Origin: Saprospiraceae bacterium
GTDB taxonomy: Bacteria > Bacteroidota > Bacteroidia > Chitinophagales > Saprospiraceae
Direction: 5' to 3'
NCBI GenBank assembly: GCA_016787415.1
Contig: JAEUUT010000070.1
Location: 215,091-279,090, forward strand
DNA: 64,000 nt
The notes beneath the pieces are model-generated. The model was not told the origin of the DNA, made no database searches, and saw only the letters and a list, made by a program, of their open reading frames with translations. The translations under genes and the position numbers were made by a program. Positions 27,457 to 35,533 of the stretch are shown in pieces. The stretch's first letter is position 1, and every line of letters begins with the position of its first letter.

Positions 27457-28836
27457 ATGCCCACTGAAACGAATCACGCTGCCGGTAGCAGCGGTTCCAA
27501 TGACAACAACAAGGAAATATTCCAGACCATTGCCCGAAAGGTAAAGGATGGAATGGCTGTGTTGTTTCTGGGGCCTGGCGCCGTGGTGGTCAAGGATGAC
27601 AAGGGCAACTGGACGCCGCTGACCGACCTGTGCGCCGCATTTTTGGTCAATAAGTACAAATTGCAACTGGCTGAAAATGAAGAGTGTTCATTGCCATATG
27701 TAGCCAGTTTGCTACGGGTTCGCAACCTTTCCACCGACAATGTTTTGCAGGAAGACGTAGCGCAGTTTTACAACGCGCAGGCCAGTAAATGCGAACTGCA
27801 TCCGGCGCTCGAACAACTCATCGACCTGCGTTTTCGCATCATTATCAATACCACGCCCGACAATTTTGTCACCCGCCTGTACGACGAAGTCGCCGCGCCC
27901 TACCACGCCGATTTTTACAATTATTACAAACCTGGCAGCGCGTTTACTTTCGATTTTGAAAAAGACCCGCGGGTGGTGGTATACAATCTCCTGGGTATAT
28001 ACAAAAAACCGGAGTCGCTGGTGCTCACGTACAAGCATCAGTTAAATTACATCAAAAAAATCGTGGGTGAGCAGCAAAACGAGCGCCTGCCCGACGTGCT
28101 TACCAATGCGTTCAAGGATTTTCGGTACCACCTGTTCCTGGGTTTCGATTTTGAAGACTGGAACCTGCGCCTGTTGCTCGACACGCTTTACAAAAATGTA
28201 CGCGAAAACATACAGCCGTACTCCTATCCGCTGAAAGGAGAACCAGAGGCCGATTCCGAAACCAAGGTGTTTTTTCAGGGCGAATTCGGGATGCAATTCA
28301 GCGCAACCGACCTCTACACTTTTGTAGATCAACTCGCGCAGGAATACAACAACCTCGACAGTCCCAGTACGGGCGCACCCACAGAAAAACCTAAAGCAGA
28401 GGTGCTCATCCTACACAACGAGGTGGCCGATAAAGACGGGTATGATTTGATTATCAAACATTTGAGAAACTTGCCTGCCAAGTTTTACACCGTTGCCGAC
28501 GCAACAGGGCAGGGCGATGTGCAGGCATGGATCAAGGACATGCTCAAACGTTGCCAGGTAGTGCTGCCTTTGTTGAGCGTCGATTTTTTTGACGAACAGA
28601 ACAATCCTTCTCTCCCGCTGCTGGAAGAAATCGTCAACCTCAACAATCCGCGAAAGGGTTTTCTGGTGATGCCGCTGTTGCTCAAACCCCTTACCCTGGA
28701 TCTCCCGTTTAGTCGCCTGGGCACCATTCGCCCGCCCGACCGCACACCCATTATGGGCAGCGCCAGTGAAAGTACCTACATCAGTGAAACGGTGGAAAGT
28801 CTGCGTAAATACATTGAAAACCTTGCCCGGACATGA
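27457..28836 (+). CDS. Degenerate SIR2-like plus TIR-like protein, partner of a STAND NTPase
   Basis: A 459-aa cytoplasmic protein. Residues 20-300 match the SIR2_2-like layout: VLFLGPGAV at 35-43 (nucleotide loop), INTTPDNFV at 130-138 in the position of TTNYD, VVYNLLG at 174-180 in the position of the KLHG block, and LFLGFDFEDWNLR at 226-238. The usual catalytic Asn and His appear replaced (Pro134, Leu179), so NAD cleavage by this domain is doubtful. Residues 313-459 resemble a TIR domain: VLILHNEVAD, then CQVVLPLLSVDFFD and LPLLEEIV, with a Glu in the helix where TIR NADases have one. The stop overlaps the next ATG by 4 bp (ATGA), so it is coupled to the STAND protein; the pair resembles NAD-depleting immune modules. 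Confidence 0.75.
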   Translation: MPTETNHAAGSSGSNDNNKEIFQTIARKVKDGMAVLFLGPGAVVVKDDKGNWTPLTDLCAAFLVNKYKLQLAENEECSLPYVASLLRVRNLSTDNVLQEDVAQFYNAQASKCELHPALEQLIDLRFRIIINTTPDNFVTRLYDEVAAPYHADFYNYYKPGSAFTFDFEKDPRVVVYNLLGIYKKPESLVLTYKHQLNYIKKIVGEQQNERLPDVLTNAFKDFRYHLFLGFDFEDWNLRLLLDTLYKNVRENIQPYSYPLKGEPEADSETKVFFQGEFGMQFSATDLYTFVDQLAQEYNNLDSPSTGAPTEKPKAEVLILHNEVADKDGYDLIIKHLRNLPAKFYTVADATGQGDVQAWIKDMLKRCQVVLPLLSVDFFDEQNNPSLPLLEEIVNLNNPRKGFLVMPLLLKPLTLDLPFSRLGTIRPPDRTPIMGSASESTYISETVESLRKYIENLART

Positions 28837-31052
28837 AAAAAAACGCCGTCGACCTCCCTCGCCGTTATCCGGGTCTCAAACCCTTTGAACGCAGCCAGAG
28901 CGCCGTATTCCACGGACGCCAGGAAGATATTCAACGCCTGAGCAACCTGATCCTGCGCGAGCGCCTCGTGGTGTTATTTGCCAAATCGGGCATCGGCAAA
29001 ACCTCGTTGTTGCAGGCAGGGGTGGCGCCTGAAATCGAGCGGCAGGACTATACACCCGTTTTTTTGCGCGCCGATAAAACCGGTGAATCGCTCGTCGACT
29101 CGATGAGCGCACTGCTGTCCAGCCATATCCAGGTAGGCAGCCGCGATACCACCGGCGAGCGCCCCGGCGAAAAGCAGACGCTCTGGGAACAGATGAAACG
29201 CCTGGAATTCGACCTCAACGGATTGCCCGCTACGCCGGTGCTGGTGTTCGATCAGTTTGAAGAAATTTTTACGCTTGCCCACGGTGAAGAAAGCCGCAAC
29301 AGATTCCTGGCAGAACTGGCCGACCTGGCCAACGAAACCATGCCGGAAGCCTTGCGCGCCAACCTCTTGAGCCAGTTTCAGGCTGGAAAAATAGACGTCA
29401 ATACCATGCAATGGTGGGAAAAGCAACCCGAATTGCGTGTGGTACTGAGCATTCGTTCCGATTTCCTGCACCTGATCGATGGCCTGAGCGCCCGTATTCC
29501 GGGTATTCTGCGCAACCGCTACCAATTGCAACCGCTCGACCGCGACAAGGCGCGTATCGCCATCGTGCAGCCAGCGCAGGCCGAAGGCGCTTACCTGAGT
29601 CCGCCATTTACATACACAGAGGCAGCACTGGAAGGGATGATCGATTTTCTGGCGGGACATACGACCACGGAAAACGACGCCGGAAATGTGCAAATGCAGC
29701 AACGCAAAGACGAGATCGAAGCCGTCAACCTGCAGATTGTATGTCAGGATATCGAGGAAAAAATCATTGACGAAGACAAGGAAATAGGGTTTGCAGTGGC
29801 GCCGGAGTTTTATGGCGGCCAGCAGGGCCTCAACCTGTCCATTCGGAATTTTTACCACAACCAGTTGCTGCTTTTCCCGAAAGCCTACGTGGAGCGTATG
29901 CTGAACAAAACCCAGCAAGGCGCAACGGTTTCGGAAAAAGACCGTGTACTGACCGGGCAGACCCCCGAACAATTGTATGCCCTGGCGCAACGACTGATTG
30001 AGGAAAGCCTGATCACATCGAGTAACCGCCGCAACAGCGTGGTAGACGATACCTTGCTGGACGAATACAGCGTTACGCCTGATTTCCTGGACACCCTTGT
30101 CGACAAAAGCCGACTGCTGCGCAAAGAACCCCGACTGGATGATTTTTACTATGAAATCAGCCACGATACCTTGCTGCCGGCCATCATCGAATCGCGCAAC
30201 AACCGCCGCGACAAAGAACGGGCCGACCGAGAAAAACTGGAATACGAACAGCGCCTTACCGAAGAGTCGCGCCGCCGCGAAGAAGTGGAAGAGCAGTTGA
30301 AAACCTCGCTCAAACAACGCCAACTGGCTCGAAAAGTAGCCATTACATCCATATTTGCCCTGGTGATATCACTGGTCGCGCTGGCTTTTTCGGGCTATTT
30401 CCTGCGCGATTACCTGCGCTCGACCCGAAGCCAACTAGCACAGGCAGAACTAAATGTAAGCAACGAAATTTATGGTGCGGCTGTGCAAGACTACGAGGAA
30501 CTCATCGACAATGCGCGCCGCAGTTGGATACTGAAAAACACACCGCCTTACAAGGATGTGAAAGAAGAATTGGTCAAGGTGAAAAAATTGCAGACGCAAT
30601 ACGATACCCTCGATTTCTATGTGCTGAGAAGCGATTCCTTGACGTTTACAGGCGATTATTCGGGCGCCTTGCATGCTTACCGTGATGCCCAACTGGCCCT
30701 GTTGCAATATAAATCCATGAATTTCGAACTTTCTGCCGCTACTGACTCGGGCAGGGTATGGCGGGTAGATTCGACCCGGATAGAATTGAAATTTCTCGAC
30801 CTCACCCGCCGCGTCATCAACCTGCGCGAAACGCTGGTGCGCAATTTCGAAGTAAGCCAGCGCAATTTCGAGGTGTTCAAGGAAGCCAAGGTGTGGGGAC
30901 AGGCTATTCGCAACCTGGAAAAAATGAAACGCCTGTTGCCTCACGAGCCGGAAGATATGGAAGTGCTGCGCCAGGCGCTGGTGCTGAATGAATCGCCTGC
31001 CGATTATGTAGAGCGCGAATTAAGGCTTACACGACGTATGCTGGGCCGCTGA
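28833..31052 (+). CDS. Membrane-anchored STAND NTPase (nSTAND1-like)
   Basis: A 739-aa protein. After the conserved entry PYPGL-like motif (YPGLKPFE) comes a P-loop AKSGIGKTS (50-58) and Walker B VLVFDQFEEIF (about 137-147), then IRSDFL near 208 and a winged-helix-like region. Residues about 450-500 are a charged coiled coil, followed by one transmembrane segment (about 502-525). The C-terminal 200 residues are helical and TPR-like (AVQDYEELIDNAR, GDYSGALHAYRDAQ). STAND proteins are signal-triggered oligomerising switches; here the sensor would be the TPR part and the effector the TIR/SIR2-like partner encoded just before it with a 4-bp overlap. Confidence 0.82.
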   Translation: MKKNAVDLPRRYPGLKPFERSQSAVFHGRQEDIQRLSNLILRERLVVLFAKSGIGKTSLLQAGVAPEIERQDYTPVFLRADKTGESLVDSMSALLSSHIQVGSRDTTGERPGEKQTLWEQMKRLEFDLNGLPATPVLVFDQFEEIFTLAHGEESRNRFLAELADLANETMPEALRANLLSQFQAGKIDVNTMQWWEKQPELRVVLSIRSDFLHLIDGLSARIPGILRNRYQLQPLDRDKARIAIVQPAQAEGAYLSPPFTYTEAALEGMIDFLAGHTTTENDAGNVQMQQRKDEIEAVNLQIVCQDIEEKIIDEDKEIGFAVAPEFYGGQQGLNLSIRNFYHNQLLLFPKAYVERMLNKTQQGATVSEKDRVLTGQTPEQLYALAQRLIEESLITSSNRRNSVVDDTLLDEYSVTPDFLDTLVDKSRLLRKEPRLDDFYYEISHDTLLPAIIESRNNRRDKERADREKLEYEQRLTEESRRREEVEEQLKTSLKQRQLARKVAITSIFALVISLVALAFSGYFLRDYLRSTRSQLAQAELNVSNEIYGAAVQDYEELIDNARRSWILKNTPPYKDVKEELVKVKKLQTQYDTLDFYVLRSDSLTFTGDYSGALHAYRDAQLALLQYKSMNFELSAATDSGRVWRVDSTRIELKFLDLTRRVINLRETLVRNFEVSQRNFEVFKEAKVWGQAIRNLEKMKRLLPHEPEDMEVLRQALVLNESPADYVERELRLTRRMLGR

Positions 31053-31301
31053 TACGGGCATTCCTCTGTAAAGTTGCGCACATCCTTCCATTCGGGCTTT
31101 TGTACACGCCAAGGCTGTAAAAAAGCATTTGCTTGGGAAAAATCCCGTTGCGTAAAATTATTGTCCGGAAATTTTCAGGCGGCAAAATCATTGTCCAAAT
31201 TATCGACAGAAATCGGCTGCTAGTGTCCGGTTTTTTACCTTCTTTTAAGCCCAATGAAATATTATTCGGTTTGAATCCCGTATTTTCCTCGTTTAAAGAA
31301 C

Positions 31302-31309
31302 TATCTTTG
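31302..31309 (+). promoter_or_regulatory. -7 element TATCTTTG upstream of the dehydrogenase gene
   Basis: A perfect TAnnTTTG match, 28 bp before the ATG at 31337. It rules out the longer frame beginning at 31133. The rest of the 31053-31336 gap shows no gene or repeat. Confidence 0.65.
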
Positions 31310-31336
31310 CTGCGTTTTTCAACTGTAAAACTAGTT

Positions 31337-32293
31337 ATGATAAAAATTCTTGCTAACGACGGCATTCACCCCGATGGTCGCCTGCTTTTGGAAGAGGCCG
31401 ACTACATTGTGGACGAAGATAAAATTGCGCAGGAAGAACTTCCGGATCGCATGGCCGATTATGACGTTCTGATCGTGCGTAGCGCCACCAAGGTGACAAA
31501 AGCCGTGATCGATGGCGGCAAAAAATTGAAAATCATTGCACGTGGCGGCGTTGGTCTCGACAATATCGACCTGGAATACGCACAGTCGAAAGGCATTCAG
31601 GTGTACAATACGCCGATGGCTTCGTCCCGAGCGGTGGCCGAACTGGCTTTCGGACACATTTTCACCCTGGCGCGTATGTTTCAGCGCAGCAACCGCGAAC
31701 TGGCGGCTGGCGGCGATTTCAAAAAACTGAAAAAGGCTTTTGAAACAGGTTTCCAAATCAAAGGCAAAACGCTGGGTATCGTCGGTTTTGGCCGCATCGG
31801 TCAGGAATTGGCTAAAATAGCCCTCGGCGTAGGCATGAGCGTTCGTGCACACGACCCGTTTGTGAATGATGCAGATGTTTCTATCCAGCTCAACGAGTTC
31901 CCGGACATGAAACTGAGCGTTACGATACGTACCGAGCCGTTGGATAAAATCCTGCGCGAATCGGATTTTATCTCCTTCCATATTCCTGGTATCAACCAGC
32001 CGCTGATTACTGCTGATGAGCTGGCTAAGATGAAAAAGGGCGTTTTCCTTATCAATACAGCACGCGGTGGCGTCATTGAGGAAGAAGCCCTGCTGGCAGC
32101 ACTCGATTCTGGCAAGGTAGCCGGCGCCGGCCTCGATGTGTTTGAAAATGAACCCACTCCGCGCGAACAACTGCTGCGCCACCCACTGGTATCCTGCACG
32201 CCGCATATCGGCGCCAGCACCGTGGAAGCACAGTCGTATATCGGTATGGAACTGGCCGACAAGATTTTGGCCTACTTCGGAGACGATAAGTAA
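31337..32293 (+). CDS. D-3-phosphoglycerate dehydrogenase-like 2-hydroxyacid dehydrogenase
   Basis: A 318-aa NAD-dependent dehydrogenase. The catalytic Arg is in ARGGVGLDNID, the Rossmann loop is GIVGFGRIGQELA, NTARGGVIEE follows, the catalytic Glu is in FENEP and the His in TPHIGAST. The length fits short PHGDH-type enzymes without the ACT domain. It would oxidise 3-phosphoglycerate in serine synthesis, although other D-hydroxyacids cannot be excluded. Monocistronic, with a terminator downstream. Confidence 0.88.
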   Translation: MIKILANDGIHPDGRLLLEEADYIVDEDKIAQEELPDRMADYDVLIVRSATKVTKAVIDGGKKLKIIARGGVGLDNIDLEYAQSKGIQVYNTPMASSRAVAELAFGHIFTLARMFQRSNRELAAGGDFKKLKKAFETGFQIKGKTLGIVGFGRIGQELAKIALGVGMSVRAHDPFVNDADVSIQLNEFPDMKLSVTIRTEPLDKILRESDFISFHIPGINQPLITADELAKMKKGVFLINTARGGVIEEEALLAALDSGKVAGAGLDVFENEPTPREQLLRHPLVSCTPHIGASTVEAQSYIGMELADKILAYFGDDK

Positions 32294-32362
32294 GGGGCAA
32301 GGGGCAAAAGACAAGAGGCAAAAGGCAAGGAGCAAAAGACAAGAGGCAAGAGGCAAAAATTG
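32294..32362. repeat. GGCAAGAGGCAAAA-type low-complexity array
   Basis: A one-sided array of AAGAGGCAAAAGGCAAGGAGC-like units, related to the left arm of the hairpin at 12276-12446. It starts directly after the dehydrogenase stop codon. Confidence 0.75.
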
Positions 32363-32386
32363 CCAGGTAACATACAACACTTTCCC

Positions 32387-32428
32387 AACGGGGCTGTTCT
32401 GAAACTACAGAGCAGCCCCGTTTTCATT
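32387..32428 (+). terminator. Rho-independent terminator after the dehydrogenase gene
   Basis: The stem AACGGGGCTGTTCT / AGAGCAGCCCCGTT with an 8-nt loop is followed by TTTTCATTT. Confidence 0.85.
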
Positions 32429-32460
32429 TCCCTTAGAGCAAAGCGGTACACTCTACAAAC

Positions 32461-32484
32461 TCTCACCTCTCACCTCTCACCTCT
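32461..32484 (+). repeat. CTCACCT heptamer array before the WD40 gene
   Basis: Three tandem CTCACCT units end exactly at the ATG of the WD40 gene. Other copies precede the starts at 34216, 39953 and 62728. Confidence 0.85.
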
Positions 32485-33372
32485 ATGTTTGCGCTCCACC
32501 ACACCTGTTCCGGCCACAAGGCAGCGTTGTACACGCTGGCGCCCGGGCGTAGCAAGCGGCATTTTTTGTCGGCTGGAGGCGACGGATGGGTTGTAGAGTG
32601 GAACCTCGACGATCCTGAAACGGGTCATTTGCTGGCTTCGGTGGAGACTCAGGTGTTTTCGTTGTTGAGCATTCCGGAACGGCACCTGGTGCTGGCGGGA
32701 AATATGAATGGCGGACTGCACTGGATTCGCTACGATCAGCCGGAGCAAACACGCAATATTTTGCACCACCAAAAAGGGATTTACGATATTCACGCCATCG
32801 ACAGTCGGGTATTTACGGCGGGCGGAGATGGCTTGCTCAGTGTATGGGATGTGGAAACGGGCCGTTCGGTGGAAAGTTATCACTTGTCTAATCAGGCTTT
32901 GCGCTGTATTGCCTACAGTCCTGTTCGGGAAGAACTGGCCATAGGCGCCAGTGACGGCTCTGTTTACCTGCTCAACAGCACCACCCTTGGGCTAAAACAT
33001 ATCCTTACAAACGCCCACGAACACTCCGTGTTTTCCACTGCCTACACGCCGGATGGCAAATTTCTGCTGAGCGGCGGCCGCGATGCCATGTTGCGCATCT
33101 GGAAGACGGACGACTTTTTGCCAGTGTCGGAGCAGCCTGCGCACTGGTACACCTTGAATCACATTGCATTTTCTCCCGATGGTGCTTTATTTGCCACCGC
33201 CAGCCGCGATAAAACTGTGAAAATCTGGGATACCCGCAGTTTTTCACTCCTGAAAGTGCTCGATACCATTCGCGACGGCGGGCATATCAATTCTGTCAAT
33301 CGATTGCTGTGGCAGTCAGATTGCCTGGTTTCGGCCAGCGACGACCGGACGGTGAAAATATGGGAGGGGTGA
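32485..33372 (+). CDS. WD40-repeat protein
   Basis: A 295-aa protein made of about seven WD40 blades; clear repeats end in GGDGWVVEWNL, GGDGLLSVWDV, GGRDAMLRIWKT, ASRDKTVKIWDT and ASDDRTVKIWEG. No other domain or signal peptide is present, so it is a cytoplasmic beta-propeller likely used as a protein-interaction platform. Partner unknown. The start ATG directly follows a heptamer array and there is no visible Shine-Dalgarno site. Confidence 0.88.
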   Translation: MFALHHTCSGHKAALYTLAPGRSKRHFLSAGGDGWVVEWNLDDPETGHLLASVETQVFSLLSIPERHLVLAGNMNGGLHWIRYDQPEQTRNILHHQKGIYDIHAIDSRVFTAGGDGLLSVWDVETGRSVESYHLSNQALRCIAYSPVREELAIGASDGSVYLLNSTTLGLKHILTNAHEHSVFSTAYTPDGKFLLSGGRDAMLRIWKTDDFLPVSEQPAHWYTLNHIAFSPDGALFATASRDKTVKIWDTRSFSLLKVLDTIRDGGHINSVNRLLWQSDCLVSASDDRTVKIWEG

Positions 33373-33541
33373 ATGATGAATGATGAATATTTTGGCCTTT
33401 GAAGTTAAATCATGCCTATTTTCGCTTTTAAAGCGGAAATGGAAGATCGGCATTCATTTGATAATGAACAAATTAATTCTTTATTGAAGTGATTGCTAGT
33501 GTGCGAATGCCAAAATATTCATCATTCATCATTCATCATTA
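33368..33541. repeat. Hairpin with ATGATGAATG arms between WD40 gene and rnhB
   Basis: The left arm AATGATGAATGATGAATATTTTGGC begins at the WD40 stop; the right arm GCCAAAATATTCATCATTCATC ends just before the rnhB start. The loop of about 110 bp carries a smaller stem (GCTTTTAAAGC). Confidence 0.75.
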
Positions 33542-33549
33542 CTTGTCCA

Positions 33550-34155
33550 ATGCCACTCCTCCCATATCTCCATGCCCATTTGTTCGAAGCCGGGTGCGAC
33601 GAAGCCGGTCGCGGATGCCTGGCTGGGCCTGTGTTTGCTGCAGCAGTGGTATTGCCACCTGATTTTTATCATCCTTTGCTGAATGACTCGAAGCAACTCA
33701 CAGAGAAACAGCGTAAAATACTTCGGGAGGTGGTGGAAAAAGAAGCCGTTTGCTGGGCTGTGGCGCGTGTGGAACCGGAAGAAATTGACCGGATCAATAT
33801 TCTGAAGGCTTCGTTTCTGGCTATGCATCGAGCACTTGATCAATTGACACGGTCGCCGGAATTTATTCTGGTAGATGGCAATCGATTTGTCGCCTATAAA
33901 GAGGTGCCCCATGCCTGCATTATTAAAGGCGATGGCAAATATACCTCCATTGCGGCGGCGTCTATACTGGCAAAAACCTGGCGCGACGCTTATATGGATG
34001 ATTTGCACACCCAATACCCCCAATATGACTGGCTCAGTAATAAAGGATACCCCACACTGGCACACCGCGAGGCCATTCGGCAGTATGGTATCACACCATT
34101 TCACCGGCATTCCTTTCAATTGCTACCCGCCAACGAACAACTTCAACTTTTCTAA
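33550..34155 (+). CDS. rnhB: Ribonuclease HII
   Basis: A 201-aa enzyme that cleaves RNA in RNA-DNA hybrids, including single ribonucleotides in DNA. The start ATG 33550 gives the usual N-terminus; the longer frame translates repeat DNA. Active-site acids are D17 and E18 in GCDEAGRG, the Asp in ILVDGNRF, and the Asp near TWRDAYM. The signature [17 protein letters not shown] is present. Confidence 0.93.
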   Translation: MPLLPYLHAHLFEAGCDEAGRGCLAGPVFAAAVVLPPDFYHPLLNDSKQLTEKQRKILREVVEKEAVCWAVARVEPEEIDRINILKASFLAMHRALDQLTRSPEFILVDGNRFVAYKEVPHACIIKGDGKYTSIAAASILAKTWRDAYMDDLHTQYPQYDWLSNKGYPTLAHREAIRQYGITPFHRHSFQLLPANEQLQLF

Positions 34156-34156
34156 C

Positions 34157-34213
34157 CCTCTCACTTTCTCACCTCTCACCTCTCACTTCTCACCTCTCAC
34201 CTCTCACCTCTAA
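34157..34213 (+). repeat. CTCACCT heptamer array before the Dabb gene
   Basis: About eight units of CTCACCT with CTCACTT variants lie between the rnhB stop and the ATG at 34216. Confidence 0.85.
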
Positions 34214-34215
34214 TC

Positions 34216-34506
34216 ATGTTCGTCCATCACGTCTACTTCTGGCTCAAACCCGGCGCCGACCGCAATGAACTCGTTGCCGGCCTTCAAAAACTTACTTCTA
34301 TCAATGGTATTCGTCAGTGGCATATCGGAACGCCGGCGGCCACTAACCGCCCGGTAATCGACAGCAGTTATTCTGTGTCTTGGATGCTGCAGTTCGACGA
34401 CGCTGCTGGTGAAGCGCATTACCAGGATCATCCCGACCACCATCGTTTTGTGGCCGAATGCGGGCATTTGTGGGAAAGGGTAGTGGTGTATGATTCGGTA
34501 GGGTGA
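34216..34506 (+). CDS. Dabb-family (stress-responsive A/B barrel) protein
   Basis: A 96-aa protein with the pattern of the Dabb ferredoxin-like fold: VHHVYFWLKPGAD at the start, the WHIGTPA segment, and YQDHPDHHRFVAEC near residue 70, which is typical of the family. These form dimeric barrels; substrates are mostly unknown. It starts just after the heptamer array. Confidence 0.85.
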   Translation: MFVHHVYFWLKPGADRNELVAGLQKLTSINGIRQWHIGTPAATNRPVIDSSYSVSWMLQFDDAAGEAHYQDHPDHHRFVAECGHLWERVVVYDSVG

Positions 34507-34606
34507 AGATTTAAGATTTTAGATTACATGATTTTAGATTTTTGAAGGAGGGCATCTCGGAAAATCTAAAATCTAAAATCATGTAATCTGCAATCTTAAA
34601 TCCTCA
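34507..34606. repeat. Hairpin of the GATTTTAGATTACATG family
   Basis: The left arm (GATTTAAGATTTTAGATTACATG) and right arm (AAATCTAAAATCATGTAATCTG) pair around the loop GGAGGGCATCTCGG. It sits between the convergent Dabb and HTH genes and may terminate both. Confidence 0.8.
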
Positions 34607-34984
34607 CCCTCGCTTGCTCAAATTCACCAGCGCCTCCGCCAGGTGGGCGTTCACTTTTTTCTCCTGCTCCAGCATGTGGGTGAGGCGGGCGACTTCCTGT
34701 TTGAGGGACTCGTTTTCAACTTGCAGGCGCTGTTCCGAAAGTCCATATGCTGCTGTTTTTTCTGACACAGCAGTAGGCGTTTCTGCATTTTCTGTAAAAT
34801 AGCCGGCCGTAACCTGAAACACTGCCATCGCTTTCTGGAGCGGTTTGCGTGGCAATTTTTCCATTTTATAGAGTTTTGGCAAATAGGATTTGTCCAAGCC
34901 GAGTGCTAAAGCGATTTCCTCGTTGCTGCGTGAATCCCTTTTTACCAAAAGCATCAATTTTTCCCCTTCTTTAATAGGCGTCAT
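34604..34984 (-). CDS. Small HTH protein with coiled-coil tail
   Basis: A 126-aa protein. The N-terminal part (about 1-60) reads as an XRE-like helix-turn-helix (SNEEIALALGLDKSYLPKLYKMEKLP). After a linker, residues 80-120 form a coiled coil (LQVENESLKQEVARLTHMLEQEKKV), which suggests dimerisation. It is divergent from the 109-aa unknown gene and a palindrome lies between them, so it may regulate both. Confidence 0.72.
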   Translation of the reverse strand: MTPIKEGEKLMLLVKRDSRSNEEIALALGLDKSYLPKLYKMEKLPRKPLQKAMAVFQVTAGYFTENAETPTAVSEKTAAYGLSEQRLQVENESLKQEVARLTHMLEQEKKVNAHLAEALVNLSKRG

Positions 34985-35021
34985 GACAGGAAAAAATCAT
35001 TTTTTTTAAAATTTAGTCTAA

Positions 35022-35053
35022 TAGTGGAATTTTTATGTAAATAAATTCCACTA
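35022..35053. promoter_or_regulatory. Operator-like palindrome between divergent genes
   Basis: Perfect 11-bp arms TAGTGGAATTT / AAATTCCACTA are separated by 10 bp. It sits just upstream of the plus-strand -7 element at 35061 and in the leader of the HTH gene, the expected place for an autoregulatory operator. Confidence 0.65.
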
Positions 35054-35060
35054 ATCGAAG

Positions 35061-35094
35061 TAAATTTGCTTGTTCATTTATGTAAGCAAATCTA
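35061..35094. promoter_or_regulatory. Back-to-back -7 elements of the divergent pair
   Basis: TAAATTTG (35061-35068) faces right toward the 109-aa gene and TAGATTTG (35094-35087, minus strand) faces left toward the HTH gene. The two lie in an inverted repeat with arms ATTTGCTT / AAGCAAAT, so the promoters are symmetrical and overlap. Confidence 0.6.
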
Positions 35095-35102
35095 CGCCAT
35101 TT

Positions 35103-35432
35103 ATGTCGGAACCTGCCCACAACGCCAGCGGGAATCTGCTGCGTGTTATTACGGAAATGGTGGCATTCCGGTACAGCAACGAGCAAGACCTCATGCTGGT
35201 CGGAGAAGCCGAAATTGTTATTGTATTAACAGGAAATCACTCGGAGCCAGGCGTCAACCTGCACTCGGTTCGCATCGATGTATTGTCGTTGTTCGATCCA
35301 TCGGGGCAGGATGTGTACACTCGCTATATTGAGGATGCAACCTTAAAAGCAACAATAGAACGCATTGCGCTGGAGCATTATCTCTGTCCGCCCCGGGTGC
35401 CAATAGGCTTGCCGGGGCGGACAGAGTGGTAA
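35103..35432 (+). CDS. Unknown 109-aa protein divergent from the HTH gene
   Basis: A soluble protein of unknown family. The start is ATG 35103, downstream of a TAAATTTG element; the in-frame ATG 35070 lies too close to that element. The centre alternates hydrophobic strands (EAEIVIVLTGNH, SVRIDVLSLFD) and the C-terminus is YLCPPRVPIGLPGR. Likely controlled by the divergent HTH protein. Confidence 0.6.
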   Translation: MSEPAHNASGNLLRVITEMVAFRYSNEQDLMLVGEAEIVIVLTGNHSEPGVNLHSVRIDVLSLFDPSGQDVYTRYIEDATLKATIERIALEHYLCPPRVPIGLPGRTEW

Positions 35433-35435
35433 AAA

Positions 35436-35533
35436 TCAATCCCTCCCATCAACCCTCATCAACATTTATCAACCCTTATCAATATTTATCAACCTCATCA
35501 ACCTCATCAACCTCATCAACCTCATCAACATTT
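35436..35533. repeat. ATCAACCTC tandem array
   Basis: Tandem CATCAACCT and TATCAACC units fill the gap between the 109-aa gene and the alaS stop (convergent genes). Confidence 0.8.

Noticed and set aside
31133..31336. Extension of the 2-hydroxyacid dehydrogenase
   Set aside because: A TATCTTTG promoter element lies within it and the family N-terminus begins at 31337.
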